Assembly: GCF_020379485.1 (NCBI RefSeq)
Contig: NC_063450.1
Span: 44,668,681 to 44,732,680, forward strand
DNA from: Brassica napus
Taxonomy: Eukaryota > Streptophyta > Magnoliopsida > Brassicales > Brassicaceae
Direction: 5' to 3'
DNA length: 64,000 bases
Positions 34,585-47,345 of the stretch are shown here, piece after piece. The stretch's first letter is position 1; each line of letters opens with the position of its first letter. Made by a program: the position numbers and the translations under genes. Under the pieces are notes generated by a model. That model searched no databases and was not told where the DNA came from. It saw only the letters and a list, made by a program, of their open reading frames with translations.

Positions 34585-36448
34585 GTTTTGGTAGATTTGG
34601 GCTTCAGGGCCGTCCCTTGCTTCCTGCGGAAAACATCGAAAGGCGTCACCCCGCTAAAGGCGTCCGATGGAGAGTAGAATCACCGTGCCTCTTCAGATCC
34701 ACCATCATCACTAACCTCCGCCATTTATTACCTTTTCAAAGCATAAACCGACAACATCACCTATCACTCTTCGGCTCTCCTCGCCAATTATATATTGATC
34801 ACTCTATAGATCTTTCACCGAAAAGTTTCCAGCGACACAGCTAGCAAGCTCTGAGTTTGATAAAACCGTTGGCGCCAAACTCTTCGAGCATCATACTCAC
34901 CTCTTCCTGACTCGGCGACGCTAGATCTCTTATGGAAACAAAGTTGTTGTCGTCTCGATCGATTAACTTGGAACGCTTGAATCAAATGGAGTAATAATCG
35001 CACAAGTTCTTGGGAAGAACACTGATTGGAGTGGCGGCTTGACTGCCTTGAGGTTACCATACGATCTGTCGGGGAAATAGGAAGAAGCACCGAAGCTGAA
35101 ACAAGAAGGTGCAGATATGGAGACAAAAGCTTTGGTTTTGGAGGAACGTGTTTTTCATAAAATGGTATTTCTATTACCCATCAAGCTTTTGAATGTAGAT
35201 TTTTACATGGAACAGTAATGGTGTCCCCTTAGATTCGTAAGGTCTCGAAATCTTGGTTATGTCAACAATCAAAGAAGGGAATAAGGTATTACACATTTAC
35301 ACGTCAACCATTAGGTTCCTGTCTTGCGCCTTTTGTATTTGATTTACTTACATACACTCTCTTTTCGATTTTAGATTGGGCACAAACACATTGGTTGTGC
35401 TTCGGTATACAGTCACGAGAAAGAGGTAAACATTTCTAATATCAAAGAATTTGAGAGAGACCAATAGGCTATTAAGTATGTGTGGTTGAAGTTTCATGCC
35501 TCTGTATGTCACGTTCTCCTCACACTATGAATCCATTAACTTGATAGGCAGCGTATTGAAGAAGTTAATAGATGATGGTTTCGTGAAGCCTGAAGCGTGA
35601 GGAGTTATTCATCACTTGGAAACTCTGGTTTGTCTTCTTTCTACGACCAAAATTTTTCTTCAGTGCATGTTTATATTAAGTTTGTAGTTCCCATCACCCA
35701 TCACCCTTTCTATTTATATTACAGTAGCAACAAGTGTTTTATGAATAATTTCACGGGAAACATCAAGTGAGATCGAGATCGTGGGAGTCAACAACCCTAC
35801 TATGTCAAAGAGTGAGCATCTAAGAAATGTTTTGCCTAGACTATGTATTATGTAATTAGGTTGCATCAGTACTCATTGTTGTATCAATTAGTTAAGTTTA
35901 CGGTTTATCATGTGTGTATGAGAAAATACACATAACTAGCCTATCAATCATTACATCACTATGAATTCTCATATATATAATTGGGGTCTGTTATTAATCT
36001 TCAGATCTGTTGGCACTGGTGATATTTTTTTTAAGTAAGGATGAGGTAGATCTACATGGTATGAGTTAAATATTCGATTATGATAATGTGAAAATAGTTT
36101 TGGGAAGTAGATGGTGTGATTTTCAGTTGAGAAAAGCAAGAATTTGTAACCATGGCAAATTAAATGAAAGGAATACTGACGATCGATGGTATGAGGTAAA
36201 GCAAATGAAATCATTTTTATATTGGTTTATGAGATGAAGTATTAACTCTCATGTATCAGTGTGTTTTAGGAAGTGGAGCGAATAAATATTCGAAAAGGGA
36301 AGGCGAGGATGAGAACCTTAATTAAAAGAGAATATGTAAACTTTATGTTGGCCACAAATAATAAAAAAAATTCACTCCTTTATGTTGTTTAATTGCCGAT
36401 CTCCTCTTACTAAAACATGTATATTTCATAAACTGCACATTTTTTTCT
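34585..36448. other. Spacer inside the disrupted tetraspanin gene
   Basis: Mixed-composition DNA with no recognised domain. CAGGGCCGTCCC at about 34607 looks like a hAT-type terminus, but no partner end was found. Open frames at 34815-35126 (minus) and 34617-34844 (plus) have no familiar motif. Confidence 0.4.
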
Positions 36449-36892
36449 AACATTTTATATGAAATATTTTCTTTAAAATATTTAAAAATAAAAAAACAAA
36501 ATTTATTAAGAAATTAACTAATACATATTTTGTATATATAAAATAGTGTTTGTTTTTCCAAAACATGTTGAAACTTTGAATTTCGGGCCCTGGGAAGGTC
36601 GCACTCCCCGTCTTCCTACCTAAGCCGCTCAGGCAAAAAAAAATAGTCTTTATAAAAAAAGTTTTAAATAAAAGCTTGGTAAAAATAATATGTCGAATGT
36701 AATTATTTAACATTTTATGTGAGATGTTTTCTTTAAAATATTTAAAAATATAAAACAAAATTTATTAAGAAATTAACTAATACCTATTTTGTATATATAA
36801 AATAGTGTTTGTTTTTCCAAAACATGTTGAAACTTTGAATCTCGGGCCCTGGGAAGGTCGCACTCCCCGCCTTCCTACCTAAGCCGCTCATA
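36449..36892. repeat. Two direct copies, about 183 bp each, period 260 bp
   Basis: Segments 36449-36632 and 36709-36892 match closely. They share AACATTTTATNTGANATNTT at the start and GGGCCCTGGGAAGGTCGCAC near the end, finishing CTAAGCCGCTCA. A few substitutions separate them. No coding function is apparent; the GC-rich end may be a transposon terminus. Confidence 0.85.
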
Positions 36893-37017
36893 ATCGCATC
36901 ATAATACTACAATATTGTCATGTCTACTCTAATATCAAATACATCAAATGCATTTGAAGTAAAATAAACAATTTGCAAAATAAATCATACATGTGAATAG
37001 CATAAATGACAAACAAC

Positions 37018-37045
37018 CCGCGCGAAGCGCGGACACACCACTAGT
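37018..37045 (+). mobile_element. Helitron 3' end
   Basis: Hairpin CCGCGCGAAGCGCGG (37018-37032) followed by ACACACCA and CTAGT. This is the Helitron 3' structure on the plus strand. The matching 5' end was not fixed; TCTATAAAAATAAATGGG at 33617 is a candidate. Confidence 0.65.
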
Positions 37046-38055
37046 CTATTATATATTTGACCAAATCAAACATAAATAATATTTCTTTTAATTTTGGGTT
37101 TGCATATTATGTTTATACAAACATAAAGATAGTCATGCATAAAAGTTATATGAATAAGTAATGAACATAATGTCCAACTAACAAATTCAAATTCAAACCC
37201 AAATATCCAATATGAGACATTTGCTAATTTCTTATATTTAGCCAAACTCATTTTTGGACTTCCATTTCTCATCCAAAACCAACTCCGATTTTGACATACG
37301 AGTACACTACTTCATAGTGTCAAATATTCAGTTATTCCGACGAACGTTTTCGTCCGAAAATTGACCAAAATGGTTTTAAACCATTTCGTCAAAAACTAAA
37401 ACCATTTCGTCAAAAACGAGTACCAACACATTCTACTGGTGGTCGACAACATCCGAACTGAGTAGAAAAATACAAACATGAAGCCTCTCTTATCTACCAT
37501 GATAGATGTTACACAAGTATTTATATGATAAGCATAAACATTTTAGTTTGGTTTATTGGGTATATCAACACAAAAGAAAAACATATGAAAAAGAGATCAG
37601 TTATTGAGCGGATCATCCATAAACGTTGGACATGCCCTAAATAATTATTCAATTACATATTGTTAAAATTCAAGAATTCCATTAACCGAGAGCTTGTGAA
37701 TTCGTAGAGTTATAAATATCGGCAAAGGCAGGCATTGACGAATCATCTTTTTATTAAACGGGCTTTTAAAAAAGTTTACCCTAAACACTAAATCCAATTG
37801 CTTTAATTGGTGACCATTTATCGAATGTAATGAATGGAAAAAATGTTGAAGAAAAATAATGAATTGAAAAAAAATAAAAAAAAATAATTGAAAAGAGAGG
37901 AACTAACGTTCCATATCAAAATTAGAGGAGAAAAATAGTTCTTCATTAGTTCAATTGTATATGAGGAAAAATGAGGAATGAAATGGTGCCCACATCTTAC
38001 TAGTTTAACAAAAAAAAATTCAACTTAACTGGTATCAATTCTAAGAAATAACAAA
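37046..38055. other. Spacer between two Helitron ends
   Basis: AT-rich with a short local repeat AAACCATTTCGTCAAAAAC at about 37378-37412. No gene recognised. It may be part of the original tetraspanin intron or other insertions. Confidence 0.4.
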
Positions 38056-41000
38056 TCTTTATATATAAAAGAGACTTTCAATCATTCCTGGTGTTGGCAA
38101 CAGGGACGACACATCAGAAATTCGATGTTTCAGGAGTTGACACATGTCCAACCGGTGAAACACACCGTTTCATTTAACGAAAAGAAGAGATTTTGTGGGC
38201 TTTTGGTAATCCTAAGAATTAAAGCCCAAAACATGAGAGGCCCTTTAGTCTTCGTCTTCGTGTTCTTCTGAGACCTAAAAAATTTCTCTTACGTTTTCTC
38301 AAACCATCAATGGCGTCTTGGGAGATTGGATGACTGAAATCAAGATTGAAAATCTCTTTGTTTGTCTCCACTCATGTCGTTTAGCCTTCTACTCTTCTAC
38401 TCTTACAACCGAAACAGTCTGAGTTACAGATTCAGCGCCATTATTCCCTTCTTAACTCCATATACCAACGGAAGCACGATCTGACATTGATTGCGAGTTA
38501 TCCCTTTGCAAGGCGGCCTATTCCACACCTATAAAAAGGTTAGCTTTCTTCACTTGAACATCATTCTCTCAATCCTTCAAAACACCAAATTTAATTTTCT
38601 GCGAAATGTCGAACTCATCGATCCTCTTCTCTGATTTGAAATCCGGCAGCTGCTCCTCCACCGTTCAAGTGTGGTTTCGCAAGTTTTGGTTCCGTTTGAT
38701 TTTATTGTTGTTAGGGCTTTTGTTGTTCGATTTTACTCTTAGGGTTGATGTAGTTCGGTTATGTTCTTATGGTTTGTATTTGATTTTGTTGTTGGTGTTT
38801 GTGTCGGGGTCGTTTAATTTAGACTTATAAGGTGGCTAAATGCTAAGACTCCTACTTTTTTTCCTAACTAGACAATATTCCATGCTAAAGTTATGTCGAC
38901 GGTGAATCTGTTTTTGTTTCAGAGGGTCAATAACAACATGGATTCTTTTCTCATTCTCTTAAAGGTACAACACTCGCCTGCTTCTTTTTTTTCATGTATT
39001 CATTTTTTTGGCTTGGTACCATGAACTTAGATAGAGAGGTCTCTCTTCTCAGGAGAAGAAAGGAGTATTGTGGACATGTTTAAGGGGATTAACAAAAAAT
39101 TTGGACTTGGATTCTGCTGGCGTATGTGGCTGTATAAGATCTTTGGATCGTTTGGTTCGTTTTATGATTTGAGCGGTTGGTTTGGCTATTCCTTTCTATT
39201 GAAAAGGAGTCAGCTGTCTGCGCGAGTCACCTTCTTTTAGGCTCCGCTGAACGACAATCCAGCTGTTTTATGATTGATATGTGCGTTTATTGTCTTTTCT
39301 TCAGATAGTGCTTTGATCATCTATCCAAATGAGTTAAGTAAAGCAGCCCAACTGGTATTCAAAAAGTGACATTCTTTTAAATGATACAGTTATAGTTTGT
39401 CTCTCCATCTGACTTTTTGTTCTCATGTTACAGTCATTGGCTAAAGCCAAGTCTTTCAAAGAGGTAAGCAAAAAATGATGTTATGCATTTGAGTTTGTTG
39501 AGCTTGGCCTTTCAAAGAGGTAACTCAAATCACCATGTAGCAAACAATCGTTTAGTTAGCTACTACTGCTGCTAAGATCTGAGATAAACAAATTAAACAT
39601 TTATGCGAGGGTTAATCTTCTGTAATGAGATCTTCTAACAAATCTAGGTACTTAATTAAGTTTCTTCTTACAGACAAATGGAAACTACACAAGAGTAAGG
39701 ACTTCGATTCGGAGTTAACATCTATGCATAACTAAATACAGGTGGGAGCTGGATAGAGTTTGGCAGATTCAATTTTTTTTTAAGGTGTTATTGTTTTTTT
39801 TTAAGAATATGTGTTATTGTTTATTTGGATATATTTGAGTGTGTCAGTTTTTAATTATGAAATATTATGTGGCAGCGATGTCAAAAACAACTTTCTGAGA
39901 ACAAAGGAAGCAACGGCAAATGCATAATCAAGTTTAGTGCTTGCCTTTTTGAATGTCATTGATTGTCATGATCAAGAGACAATTTCTCAGCGGTATATCT
40001 TTGTTCCATAGAAATTTATTTACTTTTTAATTTTAGACAGAATAAGCCTAGGGGCTGTTTGTTTTTTTTTTTTCAGCCTACGGGTGTTTGGTTTTTAATT
40101 TTTGTGCCAGGTTTTTAATTTCTGAATTTCTTTTATAATTATCCCTATTATGTTAAACTTTTAATGTTTCCAGTACCTTTATTTAATATACATGAATCTT
40201 AACTTGGATTGTAAAATTAAACCTTCAACCGTAGTCATATAATAATTCCTTGCGATGTAAGTTAACGTTCTAACATAGAATACCACAACACACACGTCCG
40301 CACCTACGAGCATGAGCCCATGCATCAAAGTTATAACATAGAAACATTAAACCCACAAAGATATCAACGAATTTTAAGATATAATATACAACAATTCACC
40401 CCTATGTTTAAATATAAACATCAAACAAACAAAGATTAAGAAAATACAAACACACAAAAAACAAAATAAAACAACAAACATATAACACATAATGATTCAA
40501 TAAACGAATGTAACTTGATCCAAAATTATATAGCACATGATATATTTTTAACATCATACCTATATTATATTCTAATTTATATTTTTGTTCCGTAATAAAA
40601 TTATTTTAAAATTTAAAAATAAAATAATAGATTATTCAGTAAAACCAACTAAAAGAAAAATACAGAAGGCAATATAATATTTTAAACAGTCACTACTTAT
40701 ACGCTGAAACTGAATAATAATATTGTTAAAAGAACATTCTAATCCCTTTAAATGGCATAGTTCATTTAATAAATGTTTTAATACAATCTATGTCAATTTT
40801 AAAAATATTTTTACTGTGAAGAAATTATTATTTTTTATTATTAACTAAAACCAATAGACTTAAAAGAAAATATATAAGATAAACTAAAAAATTTAGTGGA
40901 TTCAAAACAAATAACAACAATTAATAATTCATAATCTATACATTCAATCTCAAATATAATTCCCAGTAATTTAATGTATTTACTGATTATAATGATGATA

Positions 41001-41163
41001 GGAAATCATTCAAAAATGAAAATAAGCCTACTATTTTTAGGATCTTTTTTTTATTAAGCAAACAAGGTTTTTTAGCAACAAAACAACAAAAAACAACATC
41101 AGTTAATATATTTAACGCCAACAAATACATCACATCCCGTGCGTAGCGCGGACCCGTCCTAGT
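38056..41163 (+). mobile_element. Helitron, about 3.1 kb, with RPA-like relic
   Basis: The 5' end is A|TCTTTATATATAAAAG. The 3' end has hairpin CCGTGCGTAGCGCGG (41137-41151), ACCCGTC, then CTAGT followed by T, so both borders obey the A^T insertion rule. It carries the start of an RPA1-like gene at 38606 and then degenerate sequence. No helicase was recognised, so it is non-autonomous. It sits in the tetraspanin intron, 162 bp from the 5' exon. Confidence 0.78.
38606..38830 (+). pseudogene. Truncated RPA1-like (DUF223-type) gene start in the Helitron
   Basis: It begins MSNSSILFSDLKSGSCSSTV followed by QVWFRKFW, resembling the first OB-fold exon of the RPA1-like proteins that plant Helitrons carry (pattern ILFSDLKSGxCSxTVxVRLLRFWEARN). 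After FW the reading diverges into hydrophobic codons with no domain and stops. Later exons were not recognised. It is a broken cousin of the gene at 55287-57971. Confidence 0.55.
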
Positions 41164-41324
41164 TCATCATATTTTTCTCAGAAAACATGGTCACCAATAA
41201 TGTTAAATTATCACTTAGTGATTTTATGAATATTGTGAATTACTCTCCAGCATCAAACTCCATAAGGCAAATTTTAACATGTTTTCTCTTTTGGCTAAAG
41301 GCTGCAATGTATCAACACACATAC

Positions 41325-41794
41325 CTTTACACTCAAGAGATGTTTGGCGTCAAAGTCGACGTCACGAGGACCAAACCTACAAGTCTTAGAATCAGCCATG
41401 CATCTTTTGATCCCTTCCCAATTCTTCCCTTGAAGGAAATGGTTTCTGATCCAATTCTGAAGATCACCCTTTCCCTTCCCTGAAAAGGCTTTTCCAGCGG
41501 AAGGATTGGTTACAAGTAAAACGAAGATGGAGAGGACGAGGATGAGAAGAAAGGAGATGAAGAGCAAGAAGAGCTAGATAGTGATTATGATGTAGCTGTC
41601 GTAGAGAGCGGCGATGAGTCCTGAGGAAGAGATGAAGAAGAGGAGACTCGATGTTACGATGAGTGGGTCTTGAATGAAGCGTTGGCACTGTGATGGGCCT
41701 TCCAAGAAGAGGTAGACTGAGTAACATAAGGTGGCTAGGCCGATCAATGCGAGGATTGCGTTCGTTGTTATTACTGCGGCGTCGCTTAGCCAGG
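41325..41794 (-). pseudogene. Tetraspanin (TET12-like), 5' exon with nonsense codon and lost start
   Basis: The minus strand reads LSDAAVITTNAILALIGLAT, LCYSVYLFLEGPSQCQRFIQ and so on through three membrane helices to SAGKAFSGKGKGDLQNWIRN and DVDFDAKHLLSVK, ending at a donor (AAG|gtatgt) at 41325. These are the first half of a plant tetraspanin. Two lesions are visible. An in-frame TAG at 41574-41576 falls inside the third helix (IIITI*LFLLFISF). At the 5' end the frame reads NAWLSDAAV with no in-phase ATG, next to a 60-bp-offset duplication. With its second exon 7.8 kb away, the gene is a pseudogene. Confidence 0.88.
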
Positions 41795-41838
41795 CATTGG
41801 ATCAATGCGAGGATTGTGTTCCTTGTTATTATATACTT
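41741..41838. repeat. Short tandem duplication at the tetraspanin 5' end, offset 60 bp
   Basis: GATCAATGCGAGGATTG plus the following TTATTA words occur at about 41742 and 41802, with small differences between copies. The duplicate lies where the initiator codon should be. Confidence 0.75.
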
Positions 41839-42390
41839 GTGATGGTTAGGTTAAGATTTGAGTTTATATATACTGAACATTTCGCCAAAATAGAATTAAG
41901 AAACTCTCGTGATGTACTCGCAGACTTTAATCACTGCAGCAACGGACAACCCATGTAATGGACTTCTAAAAGGCATTAAAAGTTTAAGGAAACAACCCTG
42001 TCTTTAAGCAAAAAAAAAAAAAAAACCCGGTCATTGTGGCATGTGAATGGTTGGTTTATACTAAAATGTGGAAGCCCGTTTATTCACGTGGTCTAAGTAA
42101 ATGTTCATTAATATTTTACATCCTAAAATTTCAAGTTTCTAGATGGAATTTATTAAATAATTGGTTGGATTAACGAAGGAAAAGCTTATATGAAATTTTC
42201 AGCATAGTACAAATAAAATCGATATAACATGAATCTTCATGACGGTTCAATATGATACAGTCGTGAATGACATATACTACTGTGGATTATAAAATCGTTT
42301 ATGTAATTTTGCTAATAGTTATAATTATAATAAATAGTGTTAAATAGAAATACTAAACGGAGAGATAAGTGGCTACTATATATACCCTTA
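41839..42390. other. Spacer upstream of the tetraspanin relic
   Basis: AT-rich DNA, presumably the former tetraspanin promoter. A poly-A run lies at 42009-42025. It ends at TTA, the target duplication of the CACTA element. Confidence 0.45.
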
Positions 42391-42725
42391 CACTACAAGA
42401 AAACACATGCTTAACGAGGAAAAACAATCCTCGTAAATTTGCGTCGATTTTACGAGGAACTTACGTGGAAAACTAAAATCATCGTTATTTCCTCGTAACG
42501 TAACGACAAAAGTGTTTCGTCGTAAAGTGGATGTAATTTGACGAGTATTTTACGAGGAAAAACTATTTCCTTGTAAATACGACGTAAACTTTGCGTGTTA
42601 TTTACGAGGAAATAGTTTACGTGTATTTAGCGAGGAAATTTTGAATCCACCAACTTTGTAGGTGTTACACGTTTTTTTTTGCCAACTAATTAATTTTCGT
42701 CGTAAATTCATAGGAAAATTACAAC
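42391..42725. repeat. Left subterminal repeat array of the CACTA element
   Basis: Multiple ACGAGGA, TCCTCGTAA and CGTCGTAA words in both orientations lie within 330 bp of the left end, matching those at the right end. Confidence 0.85.
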
Positions 42726-42810
42726 TACCAGATTCAAAATTTCCTATAAATATGGATGTTTGAACATCATTTTAAACACACCAACAACAAAAAACGTGAA
42801 AGAAAAAAAA

Positions 42811-45800
42811 ATGGCTGGCTCCGGGACTATTTACGAGTTGCGGAAGTGGATGTATATGCATAGAGATGCTAACGGGAGAGTGACGAAAGAATACCTTGCG
42901 GGTCTGGAGACATTTATGCATCAAGCAGATTCAACACCGCTCGCCCAAGAAAGTGGTAAGATGTTCTGTCCTTGTCGGAAATGCAACAATTCGAAACTGG
43001 CAAACCGTGAAAATGTTTGGAAGCATTTAATAAATAGAGGTTTCACGCCAAATTACTATATCTAGTTTCAACACTGAGAAAGTTTTAATTATGATCAGAA
43101 TGAAGCTAGTAGTAGTAATAGCAATTTTCAGGAAAAAGAACCAGTTGATCATCATTTGCATAATGAACATAGTTACCATCAGGAGGAGATGGTAGATTAT
43201 GATAGGGTTCATGATATGGTAGCTGATGCATTCTTAGCTCATGATGAAGATGAAGAACCTAATATAGATGCAAATTTTTTTTACGAAATGTTAAACGCGG
43301 CGAATCAACCATTTTACAGTGGTTGTAGAGAAGGTCTTTCTAAATTGTTGTTAGCTGCTAGAATGATGAATATTAAAACTGATCACAATCTACCTGAAAG
43401 TTGCATGAACGAATGAGCGGACTTGTTTAAAGAGTATTTCCCGGAAGACAATGGGTCTGCTGATTCTTATTATGAGATTCAAAAACTGGTTTATAGTCTT
43501 GGGTTGCCTTCGGAGATGATAGATGTTTGCATCGACAACTGCATGATCTATTGGGGAGATGATGAGAAGCTAGAAGAATGTCGATTCTGCAAAAAGCCAC
43601 GATTCAAGCCGCAAGGACGGGGACGTAATAGGGTACCATACCAAAGGATGTGGTACCTACCAATTACAGACAGATTGAAAAGATTGTATCAATCAGAGCA
43701 GACTGCTGGAAAGATGAGATGGCATGCCGAGCATACTCTGACGGATGGTGAGATGACTCATCCATCAGATGCAAGAGCCTGGAAACATTTCAACAAAGTA
43801 CATCCGGATTTCGCTAGCAATATCCGAAATGTGTATCTCAGACTATGCACATATGGATTTAGTCTGTTCGGAATGTCAGGGAGACAATATTCATTGTGGC
43901 CAGTCTTTCTTACACCATACAACCTACCACCGGAGATGTGCATGCAACGGGAGTTGCTATTCTTGACCATATTAATACCTGGTCCGAACCATCCAAAAAG
44001 GTCCCTGGATGTTTTCCTACAACCACTGATAAAATAGTTGAAGGATTTGTGGTCAACAGGGGTGAGGACGTATGACTGTTCAACGAAGACGAATTTTACG
44101 ATGCGAGCGATGCTTTTGTGGACCATAAGTGATTTTCCTGCCTATGGGATGTTGTCTGGATGGACTACACATGAGAGATTAGCTTGTCCATATTGTAATG
44201 GAACGACAGATGCGTTTCAACTGAAGAATGGTAGGAAGACAAGTTGGTTTGATTGTCACCGTCGATTTCTTCCCATTGGCCATCCTTACCGAAGAAACCA
44301 GAATTTGTTTAGGCACAAAAGGGTTGTGAGAGACACTCCTCCTCTATATCTAACTGGAGAACAAATTGAAGCGCAAATCGACTACTACGGAGCTAACGAA
44401 ACAGTTCGTTGGGGTGGTAATTGGCATGTCCCTCGTAATATGCCTGATTCTTACGGTGTTCATCACAACTGGCACAAGAAGAGTATATTTTGGGAGTTGC
44501 CATATTGGAAGGATCTTCTTCTGCACCACAACCTCGATGTGATGCATATAGAGAAGAATTTCTTTGAGAACATCATGAATACAATATTGAATGTCCCAGG
44601 GAAGACAAAAGACAACATAAAATCGAGGTTGGACTTGCCGGATATTTGCTCAAGAAGCGAGTTACATATTAAAAGCAATGGACAAGTTCCCGTTCCGATA
44701 TTCAGATTATCTTCAGAAAAAAGTCGGTGTTGTTCAACTGGGTGGCATCAGAAGTGAAGTTCCCTGATGGGTATGTTTCGAATCTCTCTAGATGTGTTGA
44801 AAAGGGTCAAAAGTTCTCCGGGATGAAGAGTCATGATTGTCATGTCTTTATGCAACGACTACTGCCCTTTGCATTTGCGGAGCTACTTCCAACAAACGTA
44901 CATGAAGCACTTGCAGGTACGTAGTGTATTATATCACAATAATTTACAAAATAATATATGACTAACAATGTGTTTAATTTTTTTTGGAATATAAAAGGCA
45001 TTGGAGCATTTTTCAGGGATCTGAGCACACGCACTCTTAAAGAAGAAGTTGTGGAACAGCTTCAGGAGAACATTCCCATCTTATTGTGCAACTTGGAGAA
45101 GATATTTCCTCCCGGATTTTTTGACGTCATGGAGCATCTAGCTGTCCACCTCCCATATGAGGCATTGCTTCGTGGACCTGTACATTACGGATGGATGTAT
45201 CAGTATGAGCGAGCCATGAAATATTTGAAGGGAAAAGCAAAGAACCTCGCCAAAGTTGAAGGTTCTATAATTGCTGGAAGTTTGACGGAAGAAGTTTCTC
45301 ACTTCACATCGTACTACTTTGCGTCAAAAGTACGTACCCGGAGAAGAGCTCCAAGAAGATATGATGATGGTGGTGTTGCGCCAACATATGCAGTTGCTGG
45401 TGTTCCAGACATCTTTAGCCAGATTGGGCGACTCGGTGGGAAGTCTAAAGAGGTTTGGTGGTCGAGTGAACAAGACGCTCATAGTGCACACACCTATATT
45501 CTACTCAATTGCGAAGATCCATTGATGCGTTATTTTGAAAGGTAACATATATTGACACTTCGAAACACATATAAGTATAATTAATTGTATAATTGCGAGA
45601 GATTCATTCCTATAAAATGTGATTTTACAGCCTATTTGTTTCTCAAGTCGAAGAAACATTTCCTGGTATATCCACAAGTGACGTAGACAAAAGGAAAGAT
45701 CAACACTTCATTAAGTGGTTGCGGAATCAGGTATTAACTCAAACTCTTTTTTCATACATGATCTGTATTTCATTAACATTCTCTTTATTTTTGCAGGTTG

Positions 45801-46474
45801 ATTATGACGACGACGATGCAGATTATCCTAAGTGGTTACACGAAGTAATTCAATCTCCACTTGTAAAGGTCACCACATCACAGATGTATTTCACACGAGG
45901 CTATACTTTTCATACATATGAGTATGGTAGACAGCGGGCGACCAGTAACTATGGAATATGTGTGAAAGGGGAAACAGATTTCTACGGGATCTTGACGGAG
46001 ATTATTGAAGTCGAATTTCCAGGGATACTGAAGCTGAAATGCGTCCTCTTCAAATGTGAATGGTTCGACCCCGTCGTCAACAGAGGTGTTCGGTCTAACA
46101 AATTCGGTGTAGTTGATGTCAACGGTGGACGAAGGTACAACAAATTCGAGCCTTTCATCTTAGCTTCACAAGCAGACCAAGTTAGCTTCCTTCCATACCC
46201 TCGGATGAGAGATTCAGGTATAAATTGGTTAGCAGTGATCAAAGTTACACCTCGAGGACGAATCATCAGTGGAGAAGAACCACCATTGCAAGAAGAACAG
46301 ATAAATGAAGTCGAGGAACCTGAACAAGAAATTGATGACATCCTTCTCATTGATCCGCATAATCACGAGTACGAAGATCTTACCGATGATGCCACAGACG
46401 AAGCTGTTGAAGACGAGTTTAATGAAAATGATGATGTTTCTAGTGATAACGAGAATGTCGATGTATCCGATTGA
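42811..46474 (+). pseudogene. TNP2-type CACTA transposase with several stops and a frameshift
   Basis: It starts MAGSGTIYELRKWMYMHRDA, the transposase-associated N-terminal domain with CPCRKCNNSK. The large transposase_21 region follows (LFKEYFPEDNG, MRWHAEHTLTDGEMTHPSDA, DFPAYGMLSGWTTHERLACP, HHNLDVMHIEKNFFENIMNT). Next are a DUF4218-type part (IPILLCNLEKIFPPGFFDVM, HYGWMYQYERAMKYLK) and a DUF4216-type part (GICVKGETDFYGILTEIIEV), then an acidic tail. Later exons begin near 44999, 45631 and 45798. In-frame stops lie at 43063-43065, 43075-43077, 43414-43416 and 44035-44037, and the frame shifts near 44716 in an oligo-A run. No intact product is possible. Confidence 0.92.
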
Positions 46475-46679
46475 TGTATTTGTTTTATGAATAAGATGAG
46501 GGAGTTTGTTTTATGAATAAGATAATGTGGGGTTTGTTTTATGAATAAGGCAATGTGGGAGTTTGTTTTATGAATAAGCAAATGTAGGAATTGTGGTTTG
46601 GAATGGAAATAAAGATGGGGTTTGGAATATATGAAGTAGAAAATAAGGAATATGGGGTTTGGGGTTTCGGATTCTAGGG

Positions 46680-47345
46680 ATTTAAACATAACACTCGTTA
46701 ATTCCACGTAAGCACAAATCGTCGTTAAGAACTCGTAAGACAACGAGGAAATAACGACGAAATATAAAAATAAAGAACGCGGGGCTCGTTAATTCCACGT
46801 AAGCACAAATCGTCGTAAAGACTACGTATAACAAATCGTCGTAAATACCACGTATGTGCAATCGTCGTAAATACCTCGTAAGCCAACGAGGAAATGACGA
46901 CGAAATTTAAAAATAAAGATGGAGTTTGGAATATATGAAAATAAGGAATATGGAGTTTGGGGTTTGGGGTTTAGGGTTTCAGATTTGGGGTTTAGGGTTT
47001 CGGGTTTCGGGTTTGGGGTTTAGGGTTTGGGGTTTAGGGTTTAGAGGTTTCGGGGTTTGAGGTTTTTGGTTTGGGGTTTCAGGTTTGGGGTTGGGGGTTG
47101 GGGTTTGGGGTTTGGGGTTTTCAGGTTTCAGGTTTGGGTTTGGGGTTTGGGGTTTAGAGGTTTCGGATTTTAGGGATTTAAACATAATACTCGTTAATTC
47201 CACGTAAGCAGAAATCGTCGTAAACACCACGTAAAAGGATTTAAACAAAACACTCGTTAATTCCACGTAAGCCCAAATCGTCGTAAAGACCACGTTGGAT
47301 GAAATCGTCGTAAATACTACGTAAGTAGAAATCGTCGTAAATACC
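46680..47345. repeat. Internal CACTA repeats: CGTCGTAA words and GGGTTT-rich tract
   Basis: Units like CTCGTTAATTCCACGTAAGC and AAATCGTCGTAAA are repeated at 46696-46905 and 47188-47350. Between them, 46945-47165 is an irregular purine-rich tract of GGGTTT, GGTTTAGGGTTT and GGTTTCGG words. It resembles degenerate telomere-type repeats but has no fixed period. Confidence 0.8.

Noticed and set aside
43758..44126. Minus-strand open frame in the CACTA element
   Set aside because: Shadow of the TNP2 transposase.
46979..47293. Pro/Asn/Lys-rich open frame (minus)
   Set aside because: Translation of the simple GGGTTT tract; not a gene.
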